The notes under the pieces: generated by a model
What the model saw: only the letters and a program-made list of their open reading frames with translations
Told to the model about the DNA's origin: nothing
Database searches by the model: none
Translations under genes and position numbers: made by a program
Shown here: piece by piece, positions 34,819-46,268 of the stretch
Layout: the number at the start of each line of letters is the position of its first letter
Position numbering within the stretch: position 1 is the first letter of the stretch
DNA from: Magicicada septendecula
Taxonomy: Eukaryota; Arthropoda; Insecta; Hemiptera; Cicadidae
Assembly (NCBI GenBank): GCA_034769895.1
Contig: CM068368.1
Span: forward strand, 337,923,076-337,987,075
Direction: 5' to 3'
Length of the DNA stretch: 64,000 nucleotides

Positions 34819-35034
34819 GTTTACACCACCACCACCTTCACCATCAGCACGGCGGCATGTTCCATCACCTTTACATCACCATCGATCTCTATCAGAAACA
34901 GGTACTTACCAAAGTAATGGTGACACACCAAGTGGTAGATATTCTCCATTCAGAATGGCTGATCCACCTCCAGTTTCACCTCGTTATAACGCTACGCCTC
35001 CACCTCCTGATTGGGATAGAAATAGAGGTTTGAG
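34819..35034 (+). CDS. hep: MKK7/hemipterous exon, Pro/Ser-rich tail
   Basis: The acceptor CCAATAG at 34818 and first G complete Arg, then FTPPPPSPSARRHVPSPL, SLSETGTYQSNGDTPSG and RMADPPPVSPRYNATPPPP follow. Splicing from 26330 keeps the frame, and the donor GTAAGA at 35035 leaves AG (phase 2). Insect hep proteins have a long low-complexity C-terminal region after the kinase, which this matches; SP and TP sites could be JNK or CDK targets. The next exon is not visible in the remaining 29 kb, so either the intron is very long or the exon is short and unrecognised. Confidence 0.88.
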
Positions 35035-35573
35035 GTAAGAGAGATGATTATTGCTGTTAATTAAGATCTGTACTGCATGGTTAGCTAATAATTGGGTATA
35101 AACACATTTTTAGTCCATATGGCACATCATAATTGCACTGTATGTGGAATATGAAGTTCTATCCAAAATTTCATGTTGGTTATAAAAACATGAATAATTA
35201 TTTAACATTTTTATTAACACCATCACCCTCAAAGTAGTCACATTGGCTTGTATACAGTAATCCAGTGGCTTCTCAATTTTGGAAGCAATCATTAAAACAT
35301 CTAGTTTTGCTGGTGTTAGTACATTCAACATCTGCTGCAATTCCACATGGATCTCTTCAGTGAAGTCATAGTACCACTTTTCTAACTGGAGGTTTATTTT
35401 AGGGGAGGGGGAGCAGTAGGGATATTGGTTTCTGTTAGGAGGTCCCTTACAATGAGCAACCTGTGTGCAGGTGTATGTTGGTTGAGCATGCCGTGTGGGT
35501 GTGCACACACATACGCACATGTTCACACACGCAGAGTATATCAGTACATACTAACATAGTAAGTATAATATGT
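35035..35573. other. hep intron or 3' region, nothing firm
   Basis: A minus-strand frame near 35.1-35.5 kb (with KWYYDFTEEIHVELQQ) vaguely recalls a transposon protein, but I cannot support it. Confidence 0.35.
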
Positions 35574-36054
35574 TGTTACGACAGTCTACTGATCATCGTA
35601 TGGTACAGTGGAAAACAAAATACAAGACACTAATTAAGTCACTAATCACCAGCTTTAATTATCACAGTTAAACAGTTTGTAAGCAACAAGATAGTCTTTT
35701 ACAACAAATCAAATAAAAATTGTTCACACGCAATAATACTGTCAACTAATAGAGTCTTGCACAATTATAAAACCCATAACACTTCACCACAATATTTCGA
35801 ACCGCTCTGGAATAAATCACCACTTAAACTGAAACTAAGCGTCACTGAATGCTTGTATTTATACCCCGCTGAAATTCCAGAATAATCCATACTATGCATC
35901 AGTGTTACTAGAAAACACTAGAGCGTAATTGCTTGCCGCATTGAACACGGTGTGCGTGGACCGGTGAAGTCTGGATCAGTCTTGGCTATGGACGTGTGCC
36001 AAGAGTCACATAATTGTCCTTCATCTCAAAGTAGCAGCCATATATACTATAACA
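35574..36054 (-). repeat. solo LTR related to gypsy copy A
   Basis: It starts TGTTACGACAGTCTACTGAT and follows 3243-3808 closely for its first 250 bp (ACACTAATTAAGTCACTAAT; AACCGCTCTGG). It ends about 36054 at ATAACA. No matching target duplication is visible. Confidence 0.7.
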
Positions 36055-36084
36055 TAGCAAATTATATATTTATTTAATCTGTGT

Positions 36085-36454
36085 AGCCCCACGATTTTGG
36101 AGCGCCAATTTATATAACATAATAAATTATATAATGTATTGAATTCATGGGTGTAATCGTAATAAGAAGATGATGCGTTTATTTAAGTTTAAAATTGTTC
36201 CATTATTTATTTTTTTATTAAACAAAATCTTTCACTTCGCATATTGAAATAGTACTCATTATTATATCGTTTGTATGGCTCTTTTGTACACAACTTATAG
36301 CTAACAAATTACATACAACAGGTTGTAACAATAATTATAAGATGCGAGTTATTATTATGCCGCACGTTGGAAGCGTCAATTTGTAACAATAATTATATGT
36401 TGGTCTCCCGAGTATCCACATCAAGCCCCACTGTTGGGTTCGTCAATTTGTAAC
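36085..36454 (-). repeat. cluster of three LTR-end/primer-binding-site junctions
   Basis: Three blocks share the form GCCCCAC...GCGCCAATTT(TGTAAC). They are at 36085-36112 (GAGCGCCAATTT), 36358-36386 (AAGCGTCAATTTGTAACA) and 36424-36454 (TTCGTCAATTTGTAACA). On the minus strand each reads as an LTR end followed by AAATTGRCG..., a primer-binding-like start. TGTAACAATAATTATA also occurs twice (36324, 36382). Confidence 0.55.
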
Positions 36455-37894
36455 AAATATAATAAATATGTTGAACGATAAATTGTTATGCTACTGTTGT
36501 ATTCTGCCACTCGCTCCCACTATACATCCAGTCCCAATGACGTCACTCGGAGTTGCCAACAGTTGCTCCGTCCGCTGTGCTATGTTATCGTAATTCTTAA
36601 TTGGAACAGTAATAATAATGCAAAGATAACACCAAACAGATATATTCCTTTTAACAATCTTTATTCAAATGAAGTATTGATTAATTACTTCTCGTTTTTC
36701 TTTACTGTAATTACAAATTATGACAAAATCATGCGTCTTTATTCATAAGTTGGTAGTAGCTAAAATATCATGCTCTATGCTGGATTCGACAAGCAAAAGA
36801 ATGATGCAGTTTGTTTTTATTTCAATGAAATAAATAATCTCAGGGCGTATTTGGTTAGGAAATTATGGTTAAACAAATAATACAATTCTTAAAATCAAAA
36901 TACAAACTTCACAATATAAGGATATTACAAGGTTTTGATGTGTATAGTGCAAACTGGTAGTCATGTATGTGTTACTCACTATTATAGGTTATGAACAGTT
37001 TAGATGCTGATTAGTTATTGTTAAAGTTTTTATGGTGTTCAAAAAAGGTGTAATACTCAGTTGGTGTTATTTTCAAGTGTTCTTTATTGTTGGTGTAGAC
37101 TAGTGTCTGTAGTTTTTTTTTATTGTTTAATTCCTAAATAGTTGTGTACACAAGTGTAGGTGTTATCACATAAGATGATAAATTGTTCAAATTCACCCAG
37201 ATCCTCTTCTTTATTCTTCCAGGACGAAGATAGGGTCCAAGCCTTCTTTGCTTCTTCTCCCCGGATCTAAATTCTTCTGAATTAAATTCTTGATGTTCTT
37301 TTGTTATTATAATATTTTGTATTGACTCTACCAATTCGTTTTACTAAGTCTGGTATGTGTTTTCACTAATTAAAATGTAATTATCTGAGACGTTTTTATA
37401 ACGCATCTGTCTTCAATGACGGTTGTTAAAGAAGTCCCCATTTTATTTATCTGAATTTTCGGTTGCTAAGGTAAAACTTGAAATCTGGTTGGTTGATTCA
37501 GATATACATTGTCATACAAATTCATTATTTCAATGTCTGAATTTGGTCAAAAACTTTTAAATTAGTATACTTTTTTTGTACTGATTGGGAATTTAAAACT
37601 AATAGCATCATTATTTTGGTCTTAACATTTGTGACACATAGACACCAAACATGCCTATTTTTGCTTAAGAAATACTGATGTTACATTTTTTGCTATCTGA
37701 ATTTTTCTTAAATAACTTAAAACTGATTATTTCGATTCCATATTTGTTGTGTATACTATTACCTATAAACCTATCCATATTACAACATTTGTTTTATAAA
37801 ATTCTAACAGTATTTCCTAAAATTTACAAAATTCCAAAGTTTTTATAGGCCTAGGTCTTGACATGTTAAATTTCTATTTTCTGTTATTGTAACA
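36449..37894 (-). repeat. candidate LTR next to the primer-site cluster
   Basis: It starts TGTAACAAATATAATAAATA directly beside a primer-site-like block, and a possible end TTATTGTAACA lies at 37894. The interior is AT-rich and non-coding. The right boundary is a guess. Confidence 0.35.
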
Positions 37895-38074
37895 CCTATT
37901 AACAATGCAACTACCATCAAAATTACTCCCTATAACTCTATTAGTATTATCATTTAAAAATATAACAATAATTATTACAGTAACATTATAAAAAAAACAT
38001 AATTCCCATTTTGTGATTAAACAATTTGCATATGTCTGGTTACACACATCCTGCACAAAAGCATATCATACACT

Positions 38075-39155
38075 TGTTGAGAAACAAACTTAATCGAAAT
38101 AAATAAATAAAAAATACTGCCAGAAACTTACCTGCGATCTTACTTCGCTTACTTACCTTGCATAAATTTCAATCAGAAGGCCAGAGTCGCCACGATATTT
38201 TTTGGTTATATATCGAAACCTTTACACTTTTGCCCTAATAAAAAAATGGGACAATTTTGCAATCTGACTACCTCCCAAATAATAATTCAGAAGAACCCGG
38301 AACGTTAGACGAATCTTTCAGCACAGAACATTAGGAAGTGGTAATGGCGAAATAACTAACTAACACATGGTTATATAAAACAAGACCTTTTAATTTCTTC
38401 TATTATTTGTTATTCGTCTGAATAAAATTATTACTCCATATTTTAGTGACTATCCATCTTTAACTCAAATCTGACTGTCTTTTGTAAATAGGAATAACAG
38501 AAACCATTTATTTCATATCTTATATCTATTTCAATATTTAGTTTTAATAACATTAAGGCTAACCCAGTTTGCTATACTCTCACATTCATTCTTTAAAACC
38601 CCATTTATTTCGAGCTCTCTATTATTAAACTTTTATGAAATTATAAAATATTACGATTGTTTGTTACTTATCCATTGCTGTGTAACACTGAAAGTATGTC
38701 CAAAAGTTTTAGTTTTCCACGCTTAACTTTCTTCACTTCACGGCACTAACTCCATTCTGATGTACGTTCACTTGTTGTTACCGGTTTATTACTTTTTACA
38801 TTTTTAAATAATTTACTTGGGACCAGTGAGTCGAATCGAGCGTCCGGCCGAGGCCGCGATGGTATCTCGACTACCTTTTCATGCGGGCGGACATCACTGC
38901 CTTCTCTGCTAACGAATTTCGTCGCCGTTCACCACCTTTGCTGCTAAAATCTTAGCAGTTGCACCCACAACACGTGCTATTTGTGTGTCTTGGACGCCGA
39001 CGAAATCTCACTGCCTGTACTTTCGTCACATAAATGGGTGTGGCTTACAATTATGTTTCCGGCCGGTTCTGAGCACATGGCACACAGAACTCACAACCAG
39101 GCCATGTTGTTTTTGCTTCTTGGCGTCGTCTGCGTGCCTGCTGGTGTTTGCGCGC

Positions 39156-39192
<37 letters not shown>

Positions 39193-39387
39193 AAAGTTCT
39201 AAGAATTGTACCGTTGTCGTCAACACGCACATTCCATTGTACTGCTACCTCTCACAGCTCCTTTGTTCGAGTAAATTTTTATTCAACACGTGGCTGGCCA
39301 CACCGATGAAAACAATTTATGATATTTTAATTTTGTAATTTTGATATTTATATAAAATAAAAAGCCCCTCATTTTAGCCCCGTTACA
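38075..39387 (-). repeat. 3' LTR of element III
   Basis: 1313 bp, plus-strand ends TGTTGAGAAACAAAC and GCCCCGTTACA. It contains a TG microsatellite (about 39161-39191) that is shorter in the other LTR. Confidence 0.93.
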
Positions 39388-39399
39388 ATACCCCCCCCC

Positions 39400-39439
39400 C
39401 AATGAGAGATCTTCTGCCGGAACAGAAGAAATCTCATTG
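39400..39439 (-). other. hairpin beside the polypurine tract, element III
   Basis: A 17-bp stem (39400-39416 with 39423-39439, two mismatches) with CCGGAA loop, directly after the run of C at 39389-39400 (polypurine on the minus strand). Outer pairs CAATGAGA/TCTCATTG equal those of element II; inner pairs differ but still match. Confidence 0.72.
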
Positions 39440-41640
39440 CTAAACCCCTAAGAGGATCGGTGAGGATATAGTGCCAACAACCTCCCATTAGTTCTTATAC
39501 ATCATGGGTAAACTACCCCCTTGGCTCGGCGACTATGGCCGCACCTGAACGAGATTACTGGATGTCTCTATACGAGATCCCAACACCATAAAATCGAACA
39601 GACGCACCACAGCGCACCTAACCTTCTAACATGCTACGCCCCAAACTCCAAATCCCTGGCCTTTTACCATGCCAGATCCTCAACCGATATGTTCCCCCTT
39701 CTCATGCATACTGGGTCGCCTTCAGCAATACTGGGCGCATACATATACTTATTAATACCTCCTAACCAAATTTATTTTCAACTTCAAAATTTCGTTTCAA
39801 TTAAAATCAAAATGTTATATTACTATTTCTTTCTTAAAATCAAAGTAAAATCTTTTATCTGAATCTATGAATTTTCTTCATTACTATTAAACATCAGAAA
39901 AACAAATAAATTGAACATCTAATTAAAATATGAACTCATTTATCCTAACATTTGATTATACATACATACTAAACAATACAATTCAATAAAAAACACTAGT
40001 AATACACATAAACAATAATACACCTGAAATTCAAACATCATCTATATGGCAGGCATAAAATCAAAAACAATGTTTTTGGTTTTTTTGTTTTGTTTTTCAA
40101 AAAATTTAAATTTATCAAAATATTAATTTTTATCAATTTCGGGAAAAATTTAAAATTATTTAAATCACTTAAACGACAAAATTTGCATCAAACAATCTCC
40201 AAAAACGGGTCTAGTTTTTAACATCAACCATCAGCTGATCACACTGGGTCAAGCCAACAACCTTGACATACATATGGTATACACAGAACTACATCATAAA
40301 GTATATAGATCATCTTCAAAATTATTTATCTTTAAACACAATAAAACATAATAAAATAAGACATAAAACATTAACATAGTATTATTACAATTAACAATAA
40401 ACTTGCATTTAAATTAATCAAAATTACACATTTTTTAGCTTTACATTATTCTCAAATTCTATTAAAATTTGTCACTTATTTCCGTTAATTTTTTCATTTA
40501 AACTATGATTTACCTTCTTTAACATTCTCAATCTCCATTATTTTGGGTGACTTGATTATTCATACTAACTTGATTTACCACTTGGCATTTATATATTTAT
40601 AATCTTTCCCCCTCTGACTTTAACATCCCTAACAGCTTTAACTAACATGACACTCATTCTCTATCAAAACATCTATCAAACAATCTCTAAACCCAACTTA
40701 CTACTCAACTCAATTCGCATCATTCTACCCTTGTATAAAAAAAATACTCTCTACCCCTTTGTACTCAGGATGTGTGTTCCCCTCCCATTTCTCATGCCCT
40801 TATCTGGTTCCTGGACTTTCCCTAGGCAGCCCTTTCCGGCACTAAACGGTCCCTTCCTGTCCCAACACCTTTCGTTGCGGACTCCTTATCACACCACCCC
40901 CCTTACAAAATTCCCATCAACTAATTACTCTCCCAATACAATACTTTCAACTACTACAAAATATCTCCATTTACTTATTACATCAATATATCAATCAATA
41001 CTCTCCCTATTTTCCCCATAGCTACTGTGTCGCTAACACATCTCAAATTCTACATTACATTAATTCACAACAATATTTATTCATCTCTAGTACCCCTTTA
41101 AACTCCACTTGGACTGATCTACATGTCCTAACAAAATATTAATCACCCAAAATCTCCCATCTACTATCTTTTACAAATCATTTAAAATTCTCAACTACAT
41201 TAAATTATTTCCATCATTTAAATTAAAATCTTTTAACACATTGAAAGTCTATTATTCAGACATTAATTACGTTCCATTTTCCTCCTATTCAAATATTTAA
41301 CTACATTGAAAAAATTGCAAATCATTCATAAGTGATATTCTACAGCTGATCAGCTGATTTTCTTAACAAGGTGAATGACCTTACTATAAACACATTTCAA
41401 AATTATACAAATTACATATTTTATCAATCCTTACCTCTAACACAATAAACTAATACATCTATAAGACAGAATAAACACAGTAGAATAACATCTAATGCAT
41501 CTATTTCTCAAATCATGATACAATTATTTAATTAGTGCAAGAGCGAGTCATCATCCTTAAGTTACAAAATTTTAATTCGTTGCTCCCCTGAGCAACCTCC
41601 TGAACCACACACACTGTTATTTTCTGCTGGTGGACTGTTG
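39440..41640. other. AT-rich interior of element III
   Basis: No coding signal. Oligo-A/T runs, and no recognisable insertion. Confidence 0.5.
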
Positions 41641-41656
41641 CACCCATTTGCATCCA

Positions 41657-41744
41657 CAAGGACAGCATTGGTGGAGGAATTTATCATCTCCGTGTCCTTG
41701 CTTCTGCGTTACATTTTAAAATTATTTAGATATCATCATATCTA
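41657..41744 (-). other. structured RNA block, element III
   Basis: CAAGGAC/GTCCTTG (41657-41663 with 41694-41700) encloses GGAG/CTCC (41673-41676 with 41688-41691). Then TAGATAT/ATATCTA with CATC loop follows (41727-41744). It is the positional counterpart of 31799-31913. Confidence 0.65.
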
Positions 41745-41931
41745 TGTTATATATTAATATGCCCTTAAAACGGGTCTACCACCTGGTTTACTGTTCCCAC
41801 GCTAACAGAGTGGCAGCCGCTGTTCCATAGTTCCGGGGATTCCCCTAATGTCACTCCCCTTTAATTTCAAATATACACCAATTTCAAGCCAGCTATGGTC
41901 AAGGTTCTAAATTTTTGGCCATAGCTGACCG

Positions 41932-42123
41932 CTATCCAAAACCACGATTAGTGCTGGTAAGGCAGTAATCGCCCGAAAAGTCGGGGAAATCATCTCTAAC
42001 TTCAGGCATGTTCTCTACGTCATTATGATACACGGCACGGCAATCGATCAGCATATAATATAAAATTATAATAAAAATTTTGCCATGTATTTTACGCCAT
42101 TTTGGCCTCCTATGAGGTAACAC
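41932..42123 (-). CDS. conserved small ORF, element III copy
   Basis: 63 codons ending RGFG. A basic start (PHRRPKWRKIHGK) is followed by a hydrophobic run IFIIILYYMLIDC, then RDDFPDFSGDYCLTSTN as in the ORF at 19708-19875. The hydrophobic segment and the last 25 residues are conserved; the middle (HNDVENMPEV) varies. It looks open over its whole length. No known family is recognised. Confidence 0.6.
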   Translation of the reverse strand: MLPHRRPKWRKIHGKIFIIILYYMLIDCRAVYHNDVENMPEVRDDFPDFSGDYCLTSTNRGFG

Positions 42124-42335
42124 TCTCTGTCACCCCCAACACTTACCGCTATCTACCGTGGCACATGCCACCACGGCAATAGCCAACCTAATAACTAAAC
42201 TAACCCTTCTACACTTGCAGTTTCTACACTCCCTAAGTATAGCACTTCTATTAACACCACTCAACTCCCCAAAATTACCCACATATCTTGTATGAAAACC
42301 TAACATAACATAATAAACAAATATACATTAACCTT

Positions 42336-42636
42336 ACACACACGTGCCGCGGGGGAGCGGTCGTGGCGTAGTGGCTAGCGTGTGGCGCTGCTACGCTGTC
42401 GGCGCCGGTTCAATTCCCGCCAGGGGCCATCTGATTTAGATACGACCGTTCCCCCTCGCAAGGCAATGGCAAACCAGCGAGAGGTATCCTGCTTAGTATA
42501 AACCTTCCCCAACTAGGCCGTTCGGATCCGGCGTTAAACTGTAGGTCCCATATACCTGTGAGAGACTCAGTACCACACGCACCACGGGTATATGCGGGGA
42601 GGGTACAAACCAGTCGTAAGACTGAAGGACTATGAC
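42336..42636 (+). mobile_element. tRNA-derived SINE
   Basis: A box A-like TGGCGTAGTGGCTAGCG (near 42364) and box B-like GGTTCAATTCCCG (near 42408) show a tRNA-derived head with polymerase III promoter. The body includes CAAGGCAATGGCAAACC. The direct repeat ACATTAACCTT flanks it (42325-42335 and 42637-42647), a target duplication made by LINE machinery. It has no poly-A tail. It inserted into LTR element III, so it is younger than that insertion or was carried in by the parent copy. Confidence 0.88.
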
Positions 42637-43511
42637 ATTAACCTTGATCACTAGCATTGTTACATTCACATTAAACAAACAATTCTCTTTTAAATAATTT
42701 ATACAGAAAATTATAAACATTATTATTTGAAATTTTCATTAACTCTTTTATATATCATCATTTCATTATTTATCACTTACTACAATTAGATTCCTCAAAA
42801 ATTTCAAATTTATTATTAACATTTATTTTATCTCATATTTACCACCTTTTGACTATGGTTTCTATTTAGTACAATTATCTCAAATTAGTTTCATCATTGA
42901 GTTTAAAATCTTTTCAACAACTGTAAACATTTTACTTTATATAATTTGTATTATAAAATTTATACTCACAGTACATCGCTCATACCCTGTCATAAGCACA
43001 CAAATATAAACATCAGTAACTCCCTGTACCTTCTGCAACATTTTAACAACAATGTTATTCCATACTAAACAATTTAACATTTATTTATTTATTAATTATT
43101 ATCAAATTTACATCTAATAAAATAATTTAAATTTATTAGAAAAATCAATTATATAACATTGTAAATCAATCAAAAATATTTAAACATCTCCAATTATTTT
43201 AATTAAATCAATTATTGAAAACACAACATATTTTAATTATTGTCAAAACAATTACAATTCGTTAATTACTGTCTTAAAATTATTTTCATTATTTATTTAG
43301 TCTACCGAAATAATCTTATTATTATTAAAACAATTACCTACACACATTGTTTACATTATATACTTGTTGTAATACATACAATCAATTTCACTAAATTATT
43401 TACAATCCTTCATCATTAATTGTTCAATTTTACCACACCTCATTTTCAAATTCAGCAAGGTCATAACCATAAACTAAAATGTTTAGAATGTCCATACACT
43501 GCTTTTTTAAT

Positions 43512-44735
43512 TCAACCTCCGTCATCGTGTAATAGTCGTACCTTTTTATAACATTTCTCCTTCTTACTTATACTCAATTTATTATAATTATTATTATTAT
43601 TATAATACACCATTACCTCTATGTCACTCATCTTCCATCTTATTGTTTCATAAACCTGGTCAATATTGGTTAATTTTGTCCAGTCTCCGTCAGTATTTGT
43701 TGTTACACCCAGGTAAATGATTTTCTCATCATATTCCTCCACTACAAGTACACTAATTCTTCCTACCGGTACAATTTATCATCAATATAATCATTGTCTA
43801 CTACTGCACAAGGTACGTCTACATTATTTATCATAATTCTCTTAATATTCATCTTCTCTATCAACTCTCCATAACCTCTATTTAGCTTGAACCACTCTGA
43901 CTCTTTATCTCTCTCATAATCACTTTCATCACCACACCCTTTCACATTCTCTCTCTCACTCCATGCAGAGGGCAATACCACAAAACAAAATTCTTTAAAC
44001 ACCATCTGGCCCTACCAGATAAACACAAAAACCTTATTTGACCATTTGCCGACCCATCGTCACTCAAATTTCCTAAAGAGGATCTTTTATCCCCATACAC
44101 AACTTGTGAAAACTCTGTTCCACGTTTAACCCCATAAAAATTTGCCCCCTGTTCACCCTTTAAATTATCTCTCCATTCTTTCTCCCACTCATCAATACTA
44201 ATCATTACTCCATTACTAACACCAACTAACTTTCTACTCTTACTTTCACTATTACTTACCGTATCATTCTTAGATACCCCATTTTCAGTTATATAATCAT
44301 TATTCTTATTTAACGTTATTTCACCATTATAATTACTCATATTGCTTGTCTACTATTCCTTCGTTATTTTTCGTTATATTTCTAACACCACAAACATACC
44401 TGTTTTGATTCACCTATATCCTCCTTCAATTGACATCTATCTCCCTCCCACTTCTCGTCTTGTTTATCAAGAGCATTTTTTAGTTTATTAAAACCTTTAT
44501 CCATTATTTCCTCCCTTTCATCTAATACTGTTTTTAACCCGTCAAAACCCTTATTCATCATATCAAAACCCTTATCCATTATTTCCTTTCTTTCCTCCAG
44601 TTTTGTGTGTAACTCATCAAGATGTTTATCCATCCTATCAAAATGTTTGTTCATTTTATCATACATTGTTTTCAAAAGATTCATCACATCATTTGTTGAA
44701 TACCCGACTTCTTCGGTTTCTCTTACATTAGCCAT
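43512..44735 (-). pseudogene. gag-like region of LTR element III
   Basis: It opens at 44735 with MANVRETEEVGYSTNDV and a coiled coil built from repeated MDKGFD/MNKGFD units. A polar middle part follows (SKSRKLVGVSNGVMISIDEW), and the C-terminus ends in DDGG near 43512, as in element I. It lies just inside the 5' LTR. It is a fossil with about three breaks. Confidence 0.65.
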
Positions 44736-44965
44736 GTTTATGCAATTTTTTATATAATACCCTTTATAAAACTACTATTATTATAAAACCAAAACACCTA
44801 ACACAACTGTAAACCATAATAACCCAAACATAACCTATTCACACATATGTAATTATATACGATAACTTTTACACATACGCCGTTACCAAATCCTACTTTC
44901 TGTGCTTTAAAATAGGTCTACCTCATATAAAATTATATCAGGATCCTGGCAGCTTGGTCGCCAAT

Positions 44966-46264
44966 TGTTGAGAAACAAACTTAATCGAAATAAATTAAAA
45001 TAAAAATACTGCCAGAAACTTACCTGCGATCTTACTTCGCTTACTTACCTTGCATAAATTTCAATCAGAAGCCCAGAGTCGCCATGATATTTTTTGGTTA
45101 TATATCGAAACCTTTACACTTTTGCCCTAATAAAAAAATGGGACAATTTTGCAATCTGACTACCTCCCAAATAATAATTCAGAAGAACCCGGAACGTTAG
45201 ACGAATCTTTCAGCACAGAACATTAGGAAGTGGTAATGGCGAAATAACTAACTAACACATAAAACAAGACCTTTTAATTTCTTCTATTATTTGTTATTCA
45301 TCTGAATAAAATTATTACTCCATATTTTAGTGACTATCCATCTTTAACTCAAATCTGACTGTCTTTTGTAAATAGGAATAACAGAAACCATTTATTTCAT
45401 ATCTTATATCTATTTCAATATTTAGTTTTAATAATATTAAGGCTAACCCAGTTTGCTATACTCTCACATTCATTCTTTAAAACCCCATTTATTTCGAGCT
45501 CTCTATTATTAAACTTTTATGAAATTATAAAATATTATGATTGTTTGTTACTTATCCATTGTTGTGTAACACTGAAAGTATGTCCAAAAGTTTCAGTTTT
45601 CCACGCTTAACTTTCTTCACTTCACGGCACTAACTCCATTCTGATGTACGTTCACTTGTTGTTACCGGTTTATTACTTTTTACATTTTTCAATAATTTAC
45701 TTGGAACCAGTGAGTCGTATCGAGCGTCCGGCCGAAGCCGCGACGGTATCTCGACTACCTTTTCATGCGGGCGGACATCACTGCCGTCTCTGCTAACGAA
45801 TTTCGTCGCCGTTCACCACCTTTGCTGCTAAAATCTTAGCAGTTGCACCCACAACACGTGCTATTTGTATGTCTTGGATGCCAACGAAATCTCACTGCCT
45901 GTACTTTCGTCACATAAATGGGTGTGGCTTACAATTATGTTTCCGGCCGGTTCTGAGCACATGGCACACAGAACTCACAACCAGGCCATGTTGTTTTTGC
46001 TTCTTGGCGTCGTCTGCGCGCCTGCTGGTGTTTGCGCGCTTGTGTGTGTGTGTGTGTCACACAGTCTCAAAGTTCTAAGAATTGTACCGTTGTCGTCAAC
46101 ACGCACATTCCATTGTACTGCTACCTCTTACAGCTCCTTTGTTCAAGTAAAGTTTTTATTCAACACGTGGCTGGCCACACCAATGAAAACAATTTATGAT
46201 ATTTTAATTTTGTAATGTTGATATTTATATAAAATAAAAAGCCCCTCATTTTAGCCCCGTTACA
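44966..46264 (-). repeat. 5' LTR of element III
   Basis: 1299 bp, the same ends as 38075-39387. The minus strand starts TGTAACGGGGC, close to the starts of elements I and II. Confidence 0.93.
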
Positions 46265-46268
46265 CACT

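Larger units (their letters stand above)
38075..46264 (-). mobile_element. pol-less LTR element III (38.1-46.3 kb)
   Basis: CACT flanks both ends (38071-38074, 46265-46268). LTRs are 38075-39387 and 44966-46264; they differ by roughly 2% by eye, so it is a recent insertion. The minus-strand order is 5' LTR, primer site (ATTGGCGACCAAGCTGCC), gag-like region (44.74-43.51 kb), a SINE inserted at 42336-42636, the conserved small ORF, the structured block, a long AT-rich stretch (39.5-41.6 kb), hairpin, polypurine tract and 3' LTR. No pol. The gag-like region is broken in about three places. Confidence 0.92.

Noticed and set aside
35110-35526. 138-codon minus-strand gene
   Set aside because: No domain, splice sites or homology that I recognise; includes a CA/TG-rich end.
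38981-39338. Open frames of 73 and 117 codons on the + strand, repeated at 45865-46215
   Set aside because: Both copies lie in the LTRs of element III on the antisense strand and run through a TG repeat; LTR sequence, not genes.
42346-42425. tRNA gene
   Set aside because: It has A and B boxes, but is part of a 300-bp unit with target duplications and no proper acceptor stem; a SINE explains it.
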